From: CAZMOK01 sp964567785
GTDB taxonomy: Bacteria > Bacteroidota > Bacteroidia > Bacteroidales > JAGOPY01
Assembly: GCA_964567785.1 (NCBI GenBank)
Contig: CAZMOK010000001.1
Span: forward strand, 62,001-126,000
Direction of reading: 5' to 3'
DNA length: 64,000 nt
Positions 7,833 through 16,546 of this stretch are shown piece after piece. How positions within the stretch are numbered: position 1 is the first letter of the stretch; each line of letters opens with the position of its first letter. Under the pieces are notes generated by a model. That model saw only the letters and a list, made by a program, of their open reading frames with translations. It had not been told where the DNA came from and searched no databases. The position numbers and the translations under genes were made by a program.

Positions 7833-9275
7833 ATGATTATCAGACTAAAATATATTTCGGCAGGACTGGTAACGGCCTTAATTTTCTTGCTGCACTTGGT
7901 GTCTGCCGCCCAGCCTGAGATGGGTTCTGCCAGTGATTCACCCGGCAAGTCTGTGATCATCAACGATATCCTCATCGAAGGGAACAAGGTAACCCATGAA
8001 AGTATCATAGAGCGGGAACTGATGTTTGGTCCGAATGATACTTTAACCTACTCCGAAATATCCAACCTCCTTGAAAGAAGCAGGGAAAACCTGATGAATA
8101 CGTCGTTGTTCAATTTTGTGGATATTGAGACATCAGAGACGAGCAACAGAATGATCAATGTAAGGATCAAGGTAACCGAAAGGTGGTACATCTGGCCCTG
8201 GCCTATTTTAAAGATCTCCGACAGAAATTTCAACGTTTGGTGGCAGTCCAGGGAACTCAGAAGGTTGAGCTACGGTTTCCGGATCGAATGGCAGAATGTT
8301 CGCGGAAGGATGGAAAGACTGCTTGCCACTTTTCAGTTTGGCTACGACCAGGTATATGAATTCCAGTACCGGTTCCCTTACCTGGATAAAAAAAAGACAA
8401 TGGGCCTGGCCTTTGGGGCAGGCCTGGCAAGGAACCATGAGGTTGCTTTCAGGACTTTCGAGAACAAGCAACAATTTTTCAGGCTTGAAGATGACTATTC
8501 CCGGAGTGACTTCTATACCTTTGTCAACCTCAACGTCAGGCCCAGCATTTATAATTCCTATTCATTCCAGTTGAGGTATGATAAGCAAAGTTTTGCCGAT
8601 ACGCTGGTGTCTGCCAATCCTTATTTTTCTGACGGGGATGAATATAAGAACTATTTTTCAGCATACTTTAGCTTTAAGAGCGATCACAGAGATTTCAAAC
8701 AATACCCCCTTCAAGGCTATTATTTTGATTTAGAGCTACATAAAGTCGGGCTTGGCCTTTTCGAAGACAATACTGTGAATTTCTTCAATATTGCTGCAAC
8801 TTTCAGGAAGTACTGGCAGCTCAGCAACAGGTTTTATTATGCCTCGGGCCTGAATGCAAGGTTCGGAGGGAATGGCAGGCAGCCTTACTTTGTCCTTAAC
8901 GGGATTGGCTACGGCAGGGATGTGATTAGGGGCTACGAGTTTTATGTAATTGACGGGCAGCGATATGGTATCATGAAGAATAATTTAAAATTTGCCATAT
9001 TGCCCAGGACAGTGAAAGATATAAAATTCATCAAGTCAGATAAATTCGGCCTCATCCATTTTGCTTTTTACCTGAACCTGTTCTTCGATATCGGTTACGT
9101 TGATAACAATCAATATTATGGCGAAAATCAAAACTCTATGGATAATGAATTACAGTTCGGTTATGGTGGGGGCATTGATTTTGTTTCATATTACGACATA
9201 GTGGTAAGGTTTGAGTATTCCTTTAACAAAAGTGGCGACTCAGGATTCTTTCTTCATTTCAGGGCTCCAATTTAG
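7833..9275 (+). CDS. Omp85-family outer membrane protein with one POTRA domain
   Basis: About 480 residues from ATG 7833; a TTG one codon upstream also opens the frame. After a signal peptide (hydrophobic LVTALIFLLHLVSAA) there is one POTRA-like domain (about 35-115; IINDILIEGNKVTHESIIER to INVRIKVTERW), then a barrel rich in alternating aromatic strands that ends in Phe-rich residues. DVIRGYEF near residue 370 matches the VRGY/F motif of the Omp85 barrel loop. It is a single-POTRA relative of BamA/TamA rather than BamA, which is encoded separately downstream. Its client is unknown. Position between the CBS gene and nadK suggests insertion into the Bam locus. Confidence 0.75.
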   Translation: MIIRLKYISAGLVTALIFLLHLVSAAQPEMGSASDSPGKSVIINDILIEGNKVTHESIIERELMFGPNDTLTYSEISNLLERSRENLMNTSLFNFVDIETSETSNRMINVRIKVTERWYIWPWPILKISDRNFNVWWQSRELRRLSYGFRIEWQNVRGRMERLLATFQFGYDQVYEFQYRFPYLDKKKTMGLAFGAGLARNHEVAFRTFENKQQFFRLEDDYSRSDFYTFVNLNVRPSIYNSYSFQLRYDKQSFADTLVSANPYFSDGDEYKNYFSAYFSFKSDHRDFKQYPLQGYYFDLELHKVGLGLFEDNTVNFFNIAATFRKYWQLSNRFYYASGLNARFGGNGRQPYFVLNGIGYGRDVIRGYEFYVIDGQRYGIMKNNLKFAILPRTVKDIKFIKSDKFGLIHFAFYLNLFFDIGYVDNNQYYGENQNSMDNELQFGYGGGIDFVSYYDIVVRFEYSFNKSGDSGFFLHFRAPI

Positions 9276-9326
9276 GCCTTATGTCTAATTATTGATACTT
9301 TTATCCAACCTTACAGAACTGAAAAA

Positions 9327-10205
9327 ATGAACATTGCACTCTTTGGAAAATCAGTTACTTCTGAAAACCTGCAGTACGTTGAAAAGGTGGTTGAAAAGCT
9401 CTATTCCATGTCATGCAGCATAAGCATTTTTGAAGGATTCCATAAGGTCCTCAAAGATAGTGTGCTGTTCAGGGAAGGCTTGAGGATCTTCAAGGGACAT
9501 GAGGATCTGCCCCCAGATACCGATTTCCTTTTTTCAATAGGGGGCGACGGAACCATACTTGACGCCATGAGGTTGGTAAGGGATTCAGGTATCCCTATAA
9601 TGGGGATAAATATTGGTAGGTTGGGCTTCCTCTCCAGTATTGGCAAAGATGAGATCCTTACTGCCATTGACATGGTACTTAACAAAAAATACCGGTTGGA
9701 TTCCCGGGCCCTCCTCAAGCTGATCAGGCCCAAGGGGCTTTTCAAGGGAGTAAACTACGCTATGAATGACCTGACCATTAACAGGAAGGATTCCACCTCA
9801 CTTATTGTGATACATGTTTACCTGGACGACTTATTTCTCAATACCTACTGGGCTGATGGTCTCATAGTGGCCACTCCTACAGGGTCTACAGCTTACTCTT
9901 TGAGCAGTGGCGGACCTATACTCGCACCGGGCAGCGAGAATTTCGTTATTACCCCTATAGCACCGCACAATTTAACGGTCAGGCCTATCGTTATACCTGA
10001 CAATAGTCAGATCAGGATAATCGCCGAAGGACGTGAGAAACACTTCCTGACCAGCCTCGACTCTCATACGGCAACCATCAGCTCAAAGATCGAGCTGGTC
10101 CTTGAAAAAGCGGAGTTCGCGATCAACCTGGTGCAGCTTGAAGGTCAAACATTCTATACCACGATCAGGGAAAAGCTTAAATGGGGACTCGATATCAGAA
10201 ATTAG
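9327..10205 (+). CDS. nadK: NAD kinase
   Basis: A 292-residue cytoplasmic enzyme that phosphorylates NAD to NADP. The diagnostic motifs are FSIGGDGTILDAMRLV (the GGDG loop), NIGRLGFLSS, TPTGSTAYSLSSGGPI and the C-terminal IAPHNLTVRPIVIPD. Length and order match the family. The upstream space of 51 bases holds no obvious consensus promoter. The next gene begins close after its stop. With nadB and nadE it makes three NAD(P) genes in the window, though they are not adjacent. Confidence 0.97.
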   Translation: MNIALFGKSVTSENLQYVEKVVEKLYSMSCSISIFEGFHKVLKDSVLFREGLRIFKGHEDLPPDTDFLFSIGGDGTILDAMRLVRDSGIPIMGINIGRLGFLSSIGKDEILTAIDMVLNKKYRLDSRALLKLIRPKGLFKGVNYAMNDLTINRKDSTSLIVIHVYLDDLFLNTYWADGLIVATPTGSTAYSLSSGGPILAPGSENFVITPIAPHNLTVRPIVIPDNSQIRIIAEGREKHFLTSLDSHTATISSKIELVLEKAEFAINLVQLEGQTFYTTIREKLKWGLDIRN

Positions 10206-10249
10206 CTTCCGGCTCAACAAAAAGTCATAAATTTGCCCTCTTGAAAGGA

Positions 10250-11041
10250 ATGAGAAAAATCCTCATTATCATATTGTTTTTAGTAACAGGTTTGTTCCTG
10301 AAAGGGCAGTCACTTGAAGTGGGTTTCCTGGGCGGTACTTCATACTACCTGGGTGATCTTAACCCGGGGTATCATTTCCTGCAACCAAAACCGGCCTATG
10401 GAGCATTGGTCAGGTTCAACCCGAACACACGCTGGGCCTTCAAGCTCAACGGATACAGGGGAAAGGTCTTTGGAAGCGACGCAGCAAGCAATACTAACGA
10501 GAACAGGAAGCTTTCTTTTGAATCAGTGATACTTGACATCTCGGCAGTTGCCGAATTCAATTTTTTTGACTATTTTACAGGAAGCAAGAAAAACAACTGG
10601 TCGCCTTTTATATTCGGAGGCATAGGTTTTTTTACCTTTAATCCGAAAGCCGGCGGTGTCGAACTGGCATCACTTGGAACGGAGGGACAGAACATAGGTT
10701 TCGGAGGCCGTGAGCCATATAATAAATGGAGCATTGCAATACCTTTCGGTGTTGGGTTCAAGTTCAGTCTAAACAGCAGGATAAGCGCTGCTTTTGAATG
10801 GGGCCTGAGAAAGACATTCACCGACTACATCGACGATGTCAGCACAACCTATTACCTGGAAGGGGCAGAAATTGATCCCGGAAATTCTGCGGAATTATTA
10901 TCTGACCCAACTATGCTCCACCAACCCTACCAGGAAAGAGGGAATCCGGAAACGACCGATTGGTACTCCTTTGCGGGTATAACCCTGACGTATAAGTTCA
11001 ACCTCTTTGGAAACAGGAGGTGCCCCGATCAGAGAAGATAG
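10250..11041 (+). CDS. DUF6089-type outer membrane barrel protein
   Basis: A 263-residue protein from ATG 10250, chosen because it begins a clean signal peptide (MRKILIIILFLVTGLFLKGQ); an earlier in-frame ATG at 10181 would overlap nadK by 25 bases. The mature protein starts with the DUF6089 signature VGFLGGTSYYLGDLNPGYHF and continues as an 8-10 strand barrel with glycine and aromatic repeats. DUF6089 genes regularly precede uppS and bamA in Bacteroidota, so a role in envelope assembly is likely but not shown. Confidence 0.8.
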   Translation: MRKILIIILFLVTGLFLKGQSLEVGFLGGTSYYLGDLNPGYHFLQPKPAYGALVRFNPNTRWAFKLNGYRGKVFGSDAASNTNENRKLSFESVILDISAVAEFNFFDYFTGSKKNNWSPFIFGGIGFFTFNPKAGGVELASLGTEGQNIGFGGREPYNKWSIAIPFGVGFKFSLNSRISAAFEWGLRKTFTDYIDDVSTTYYLEGAEIDPGNSAELLSDPTMLHQPYQERGNPETTDWYSFAGITLTYKFNLFGNRRCPDQRR

Positions 11042-11082
11042 AAAACATTATAGATATTGAGCAGAAATCTACTGTTTGAAGA

Positions 11083-11841
11083 ATGACTTTTAAAGAGAAA
11101 CTAAACCTTGACCAATTGCCTGAGCATGTTGCCATTATTATGGACGGAAACGGGCGTTGGGCGAAAAAGCTTGGAAAACCCCGCACCTTCGGACATAAAA
11201 GTGGTGTTACATCTGTCAGGGATACTGCTGAAGGAGCCGCAGAGGCAGGAGTGAAATTCCTGACCCTCTATGCCTTTTCCACGGAGAACTGGATGAGGCC
11301 GAAATTTGAGATAGATGCACTCATGCGGCTTCTGCTTCAGACCATCAATGCCGAAATGAAAACCCTGAACGATAACAACATTCGTTTAAGGACCATGGGC
11401 GATCTTGACAGGCTCCCGCGGAAGATTGCCGACAGGTTACGGATGGCTGAAAAGGAAACCCTGAAGAATGACAGGATGACGCTCACTCTGGCTCTGAGCT
11501 ATAGTTCAAGGTGGGAAATAGTTGAAACTACCAAGAAGATCATTAAACAGGTAGAAGCCAATATTATAAGACCTGAAGATATTGATTGTGAGTATTTCAA
11601 CAGTCAGCTTTGTACGAACTTCATGCCCGATCCTGAACTTCTTATCAGGACAAGCGGTGAGAATCGTCTGAGCAATTTCCTGCTGTGGCAACTGGCATAC
11701 TCAGAGTTGTATTTTACACCCAAGTTATGGCCCGATTTTCGAAGGGAGGATTTGTTCGAAGCCATTTACGATTATCAGCAGAGGGAGAGGAGATTTGGAA
11801 AAACGAGTGATCAACTGGTAAAGGAAGGTAAAACGCAGTAA
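11083..11841 (+). CDS. uppS: Isoprenyl (undecaprenyl diphosphate) synthase
   Basis: A 252-residue cis-prenyltransferase that makes the C55 lipid carrier for peptidoglycan and glycan export by adding isopentenyl units to farnesyl diphosphate. Motifs: IIMDGNGRWAKKLGKPR with the catalytic Asp, FGHKSG, LYAFSTENW, and the late RTSGENRLSNFLLWQLAYSE. Full length. Its stop shares a base with the bamA start (TAATG), so the two are probably coupled. Confidence 0.96.
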   Translation: MTFKEKLNLDQLPEHVAIIMDGNGRWAKKLGKPRTFGHKSGVTSVRDTAEGAAEAGVKFLTLYAFSTENWMRPKFEIDALMRLLLQTINAEMKTLNDNNIRLRTMGDLDRLPRKIADRLRMAEKETLKNDRMTLTLALSYSSRWEIVETTKKIIKQVEANIIRPEDIDCEYFNSQLCTNFMPDPELLIRTSGENRLSNFLLWQLAYSELYFTPKLWPDFRREDLFEAIYDYQQRERRFGKTSDQLVKEGKTQ

Positions 11842-14510
11842 TGGTTCTGCAAAACCGGGATAGTAAAAATAGCGTATTCAGATCAACCGGGCACAGGATG
11901 CTGTTGGCCCTGGCAATGCTCATGCTATGCACCGCGACATTGCATGCCCAGATCTCAGGTGATCAATTGCCTGTAATTGACTACACAAAGACACGCGAAT
12001 ACATTATTGAGGATGTCGAGGTTACAGGTGTCAGATACCTCGATAGAAACGTTCTTATAATGCTCTCGGGATTGAACAAAGGAGAAAAGATCACCGTTCC
12101 GGGCGAGGACATATCGAAAGCGATAGAAAAGCTATGGCAGCAGGGGCTGTTTGAAGACATAAGCATCATTGCCAAAAATATCAGGGATGATAGGATCCAC
12201 CTTGAAATACAACTCCAGGAAAGGCCAAGGCTTTCAAAATTCGCGCTCAAAGGAGTGAAAAAAGCAGAAGCAGACAACCTCAGGGAAAAGATAACGCTTA
12301 CCAGGGGTGATGTTGTGACCGATAACCTCCTGATAAATACCAGGTACAAGATTAAAAAGTATTTCGCTGAAAAGGGTTTCCTTGATACACAGATAGATAT
12401 TGAACAGCAGGAGGATACCACAAGGACAAATTCAGTGATCCTTAATATCGACGTTGATAAGAAGAGGCGGGTTAAGATCAAAGAGATCATCGTTGAGGGT
12501 AATGAGGAGATTGCCGATCAGAAGATCAAGAACGCCATGAAGGAAACAAAAGAAAAAGGGATCTTCAAACCTCTGGATGACCTTGAAGTAATGCTCTTCA
12601 ATGCTGTTAAGAACATCCTCAAGCTCGATCTGGAAAAAACCGTTGCCAGTGTTGGAGAACATTTCAATGAAAACGTGAAGATAAGGATTTTCAAGGGCTC
12701 TAAATTCATAGAGGATAAATACGAGGAAGATCTTGATAAAATAATTGATAAATACAACGCCCTTGGCTTCAGGGATGCAGAAATTGCTGCCGATAGCATA
12801 TACAGAAACAATGATAATACCCTTAACATCAAACTGAAAATAAACGAGGGCAATAAGTACTACTTCCGGAATATTTACTGGGTAGGTAATACCAAGTACA
12901 CAGATGAACAGCTTTCGAGGGTCCTGAAGATCCAGAAAGGGGATATTTATGACCAGGAGCTGCTACAGACAAACCTGAGTTTCAATCCGAATGGTACGGA
13001 TGTGAGCTCCCTGTACCTTGATGACGGTTATCTCTTTTTTACGGTTGACCCTGTGGAGGTGCTGGTTGAAAATGATTCCATTGACCTTGAGATAAGGATG
13101 AGGGAGGGTGAACAGGCCCGGATAAGTAAGGTTACGGTTCAGGGCAACGATAAGACCAATGACCATGTGATAATGAGAGAGCTGAGGACCATGCCCGGTC
13201 AGTTGTTCAGCCGTTCGGCTATTATCAGGACTACCAGGGAGCTCTCACAGTTAAGGTATTTCAATCCTGAAAAGATAGTTCCTGACGTGGTTCCCGATCC
13301 TGTTAACGGAACAGTGGATATTAACTATACTGTGGAGGAAACATCCGCCGACCAGATCGAATTGTCAGGAGGATGGGGATATGGCAGGATTATCGGAACA
13401 CTCGGACTTTCGTTCAATAATTTTTCCTTAAAAAACCTTTTTAATCCAAGTGCCTGGCGGCCAGTCCCATCGGGCGACGGACAAAAACTGAGCCTGAGGG
13501 TGCAATCGTATGGAAAAGGATACCTGAGCTACAGTGCATCTTTTACCGAACCCTGGCTTGGCGGAAGGAAACCTAACGCATTTTCGGTAACCTACTGGCA
13601 TTCATTGTATTCAAATGGTCTGCCAAGGAATGATATAAACAGGTCGTCGTTTACTATCAACGGACTTACCATCGGACTGGGAAAAAGGCTCCGCTGGCCT
13701 GATGATTATTTTACCCTTTACCAGGCCATTACACTGCAACGGTACGATCTTTTCCAGTACTCGCAAATATTTACTTTTGGCTCGGGAACAGGTAGTTATA
13801 ATAACTTCAGCTATAACATTGTCCTTTCCCGCAACTCGATCAGCCAGCCCATTTACCCCAGGAGCGGATCGGAAGTATCCATTTCACTGGAGCTAACACC
13901 CCCTTACTCACTTATCGATGGACGTAATTACCTCACACTTGATGAGTCGGAGAGATATAAGTGGGTTGAATACCACAAATGGAAACTCAATTTTGCATTC
14001 TACACCGAGGTGTTTGAGAAAGCAGTTGTTATGGCAAGGGCAAAGTACGGCTTCCTCGGTACCTACAATCATGATATAGGAATAACTTACTTCGACAGGT
14101 TCTACCTCGGTGGCGATGGTCTTTCGGGATACAACAACCTCGATGGAAGGGAGATCATTGGCATGAGGGGCTATGGCAACGAAACCATTACACCTGAATA
14201 TGCTTTCAATAAAAATATCGGAGGAACCATTTATTCAAAATATACGCTGGAATTAAGATATCCGCTTTCACTCAACCCCTCATCAACAATTTATGCCATG
14301 GCCTTTCTTGAAGGCGGCAATTCATGGCTGAGCTGGGCCGATTTCAATCCCTTCAGTATATACAGGACGGCAGGTTTCGGGATCAGGGTATTCCTTCCCA
14401 TGTTTGGTCTTTTAGGCCTCGACTGGGGATATGGATTTGATGAGGTGCCGGGAATTCCTTCGGCAAATGGCTCGCAATTCCACTTCTCAATCAATTCTTC
14501 AATCGATTGA
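11841..14510 (+). CDS. bamA: Outer membrane protein assembly factor BamA
   Basis: An 889-residue Omp85 protein, the core of the machine that folds barrels into the outer membrane. A signal sequence (RMLLALAMLMLCTATLHA) follows a short N-terminal extension; a start at the Met of that segment is also possible. Several POTRA repeats follow (about 50-450; YIIEDVEVTGVRYLDRNVLI, VKIKEIIVEGNEEI, YYFRNIYWVGNTKYTD, ARISKVTVQGNDKT), then a 16-strand barrel. GMRGYGNETI is the loop-6 motif. The last residues are QFHFSINSSID. The ompH/skp chaperone genes that follow fit a role in delivering barrel clients. Confidence 0.95.
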   Translation: MVLQNRDSKNSVFRSTGHRMLLALAMLMLCTATLHAQISGDQLPVIDYTKTREYIIEDVEVTGVRYLDRNVLIMLSGLNKGEKITVPGEDISKAIEKLWQQGLFEDISIIAKNIRDDRIHLEIQLQERPRLSKFALKGVKKAEADNLREKITLTRGDVVTDNLLINTRYKIKKYFAEKGFLDTQIDIEQQEDTTRTNSVILNIDVDKKRRVKIKEIIVEGNEEIADQKIKNAMKETKEKGIFKPLDDLEVMLFNAVKNILKLDLEKTVASVGEHFNENVKIRIFKGSKFIEDKYEEDLDKIIDKYNALGFRDAEIAADSIYRNNDNTLNIKLKINEGNKYYFRNIYWVGNTKYTDEQLSRVLKIQKGDIYDQELLQTNLSFNPNGTDVSSLYLDDGYLFFTVDPVEVLVENDSIDLEIRMREGEQARISKVTVQGNDKTNDHVIMRELRTMPGQLFSRSAIIRTTRELSQLRYFNPEKIVPDVVPDPVNGTVDINYTVEETSADQIELSGGWGYGRIIGTLGLSFNNFSLKNLFNPSAWRPVPSGDGQKLSLRVQSYGKGYLSYSASFTEPWLGGRKPNAFSVTYWHSLYSNGLPRNDINRSSFTINGLTIGLGKRLRWPDDYFTLYQAITLQRYDLFQYSQIFTFGSGTGSYNNFSYNIVLSRNSISQPIYPRSGSEVSISLELTPPYSLIDGRNYLTLDESERYKWVEYHKWKLNFAFYTEVFEKAVVMARAKYGFLGTYNHDIGITYFDRFYLGGDGLSGYNNLDGREIIGMRGYGNETITPEYAFNKNIGGTIYSKYTLELRYPLSLNPSSTIYAMAFLEGGNSWLSWADFNPFSIYRTAGFGIRVFLPMFGLLGLDWGYGFDEVPGIPSANGSQFHFSINSSID

Positions 14511-14597
14511 TAGACTTTAGGTTACATTTATGGCAAGTTTTTTGATAATATACAGGTAATGAACAATCTGAATAAAATATTTCGAGGAGGAATGATC

Positions 14598-15167
14598 ATG
14601 AAAAAAGTAATCTTGACAGCAGTTTTACTATTTGCTCTTTCAGCAGCTTCATTTGCACAGAAGTATGCTTTTGTGGATACCGAATATATTCTGAGAAACA
14701 TACCTGAATACACAGACGCTCAGGATATCCTCGATGAACTGGCTTCGGAATGGCAGAAGGAAATTGAGGATATGTTTGCTGAAGTTGATAATATGTACAA
14801 GGAATATCAGGCTGAAGCAGTTCTTTTGCCTGAAGACATGAAGCGTCAGAAGGAGAACGAGATAATCCAGCTTGAAAAGGAAGCCAAGGCGTTGCAAAAG
14901 AAGCGCTTTGGCGTGGATGGCGACTTGCAGAAAAAACGCCAGGAACTGGTTCAACCTATCCAGGAAAAGGTGTTCAACGCTATTGAAGAAATTGCAAATA
15001 CACGCAACTACGCTTTTATTTTCGATAAAGCCAGCGGGGCCACCATTCTTTACGCTCAAACAAAATATGATATAAGTGATGATGTGCTGGATGAAATAGG
15101 AAGCGTGATGCAAACCGTTAAAAAAGAGAACCGCCAGCGCTCTGATTACCAGGGTGGCAATAAATAA
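14598..15167 (+). CDS. OmpH/Skp-family periplasmic chaperone, copy 1
   Basis: A 189-residue protein from ATG 14598. This start is chosen because GAGGAGG (14584-14590) lies seven bases upstream and the product then opens with a signal peptide (MKKVILTAVLLFALSAASFA). An earlier in-frame ATG at 14559 would add 13 residues before it. The mature protein is a long helical hairpin rich in Lys, Glu and Gln with the Skp opening YAFVDTEYILRNIPEY. Skp holds unfolded barrel proteins for BamA. It has a Lys/Asn/Arg-rich tail (KKENRQRSDYQGGNK). Confidence 0.88.
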   Translation: MKKVILTAVLLFALSAASFAQKYAFVDTEYILRNIPEYTDAQDILDELASEWQKEIEDMFAEVDNMYKEYQAEAVLLPEDMKRQKENEIIQLEKEAKALQKKRFGVDGDLQKKRQELVQPIQEKVFNAIEEIANTRNYAFIFDKASGATILYAQTKYDISDDVLDEIGSVMQTVKKENRQRSDYQGGNK

Positions 15168-15187
15168 ATTATTTATCAGTTTGAAGG

Positions 15188-15219
15188 TCTGGGGAATCGC
15201 AATATTTTATCTAAATTTG
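15188..15219 (+). promoter_or_regulatory. Predicted promoter of the second ompH gene
   Basis: TCTG (15188-15191), 20 bases, then TAAATTTG (15212-15219): the -7 box fits TAnnTTTG exactly and the -33 box has one mismatch. The ATG is 53 bases downstream. It would let copy 2 be made independently of copy 1. Confidence 0.45.
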
Positions 15220-15272
15220 CACCCTCTATCAAGGAACAATTAATTAATTTATAAACCATTAGCAATAGTAAG

Positions 15273-15785
15273 ATGAAAAGAAATTTAATACTCGGTGTTG
15301 TGTTCTCAATGCTGCTGCTCGCAGGACCATCCTTCTCACAGGTTAACCCCAAGTTCGGATATATTGACTCCAACGAGCTCCTCGAGCTAATGCCGGGTAA
15401 GGATTCAATACAGGTTGCGCTTGAGCAGTACGGTAAATCACTTGAATCTCAGTTGCAGACGATGTACCAGGAATACCAGACCAAACTGGGCAATTACCAG
15501 TCGAATTCCGCTACCATGTCGAACATTATCCGTCAGACCAAGGAGAGGGAACTGGCAGATATGGAAACCAGGATCCAGGAATTCCAGCAACAGGCTGATG
15601 TTGATCTTCAGAACAAGCAGATGGAATTGCTTGAGCCACTTCTTACAAAAGCCAGGAAAGCTATTAAGGCTGTGGCTGAAAAAAATGGATATACCTATAT
15701 CTTTGACGTAGGAGTGGGTACCTTGCTGTACTACGAAAAGGGAGATAATATCATGCCCCTGGTAAGGGAAGAGCTAGGTATCTAA
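15273..15785 (+). CDS. OmpH/Skp-family periplasmic chaperone, copy 2
   Basis: A 170-residue protein with signal peptide (MKRNLILGVVFSMLLLAGPSFS) and the Skp signature KFGYIDSNELLELMPGKDSI, followed by a Gln/Glu-rich helical hairpin (about 45-130) and a short C-terminal sheet ending in a TYIFDVGVGTLLYY segment. It is a diverged paralogue of the preceding gene (shared YIFD/FIFDK and LYY/LYA ends). Two successive ompH genes after bamA are usual in Bacteroidota. A strong terminator follows. Confidence 0.9.
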   Translation: MKRNLILGVVFSMLLLAGPSFSQVNPKFGYIDSNELLELMPGKDSIQVALEQYGKSLESQLQTMYQEYQTKLGNYQSNSATMSNIIRQTKERELADMETRIQEFQQQADVDLQNKQMELLEPLLTKARKAIKAVAEKNGYTYIFDVGVGTLLYYEKGDNIMPLVREELGI

Positions 15786-15805
15786 TGTGAAAAGAAATTG
15801 CAGTG

Positions 15806-15833
15806 AGCCCCGTTACAGCGGGGCTTTTTTTTT
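15806..15833 (+). terminator. Rho-independent terminator after the Bam/ompH run
   Basis: AGCCCCG (15806-15812) and CGGGGCT (15819-15825) pair perfectly around a six-base loop and are followed by a run of nine T. It ends the plus-strand run that begins near 5.9 kb. Confidence 0.9.
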
Positions 15834-15914
15834 GCTTTGCAGGGACATTTTGTCATTTTTAGTCTACTTGAGGTAAATAGTACGATTTTTGGAAAGGAGT
15901 AATAAAAGAATATC

Positions 15915-16307
15915 ATGAATTATTATTTTAAAACAACTGTTGATGCTTCCTTCGAAGAGGCTATACAAATAGCAACAGAAGCACTTAAAAAGGAAGGTTT
16001 CGGGGTATTGTCCGAGATAAGGATACACGATAAGCTGAAAGAAAAGCTTGATGTGGACTTCCATAAGTACATTATACTGGGTGCCTGTCACCCGGCTTCA
16101 GCCTATGAGGCCCTCCAGCATGAGAATAAGATAGGGACTATGCTTCCCTGCAACGTCATCGTTCAGGAACTGGATGAGAACAAGATGGAGATTGCTGCCG
16201 TCAATCCCATAGAGTCAATGCAGGCAATTGAAAACCCCGCGCTTGGTTCTGTGGCTGGTGACGTGAAGGAAAGGCTGGAGAGGGTTATTTCCTCGATCGG
16301 GAAATAA
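15915..16307 (+). CDS. DUF302 protein
   Basis: A 130-residue soluble protein of the DUF302 family. It has a helix with ASFEEAIQIATEALKKEGFG, the conserved LGACHPASAYEAL segment, GTMLPCNVIVQEL, and AAVNPIESMQAIENPALG near the C-terminus. Members are small and occur alone or fused to other domains; function is unknown. It stands alone between the ompH terminator and a 240-bp spacer, so its context says little. Confidence 0.88.
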   Translation: MNYYFKTTVDASFEEAIQIATEALKKEGFGVLSEIRIHDKLKEKLDVDFHKYIILGACHPASAYEALQHENKIGTMLPCNVIVQELDENKMEIAAVNPIESMQAIENPALGSVAGDVKERLERVISSIGK

Positions 16308-16546
16308 GGGATAAAAGTGTTAATGCTATTAAAATTGTGGTTTTCATTCACCGGGTCTGAAAATCGGATCGAATTTATCAAATTTAGATGATTTAGTGAA
16401 TGATTATCAGTAAATGGTGAGAATTATCAAGGATATGATTGATATCAACATTCCCAGATCTTTTTAAGATGAGGGGAGAAGACTAATTTGGCTGTTCGGA
16501 AACAATAATAAATAACATTTGTTTAACAAATTAAATCTTAAGATTT
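16308..16546 (+). other. AT-rich spacer upstream of the cryptochrome operon
   Basis: No gene is visible. It contains TATCAA (16426-16431), eight bases, then TTGATA (16440-16445), a perfect inverted repeat, with TTGATATCAA (16440-16449) itself palindromic. I found no full -33/-7 promoter; the nearest resemblance, TAACATTTG just before the ATG, has one extra base. Confidence 0.5.
16426..16449. repeat. TATCAA/TTGATA inverted repeat upstream of the SDR operon
   Basis: TATCAA (16426-16431) and TTGATA (16440-16445) are inverted with an 8-base spacer, overlapping the palindrome TTGATATCAA. Dyads with the same half-sites occur at 37862-37874 and 45970-45992. Operator function is inference. Confidence 0.4.

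Noticed and set aside
14542..14549. TTGATAAT before ompH copy 1 as an operator
   Set aside because: It is a single half-site without a partner and could be chance in AT-rich sequence; it is only mentioned with the dyad finding.
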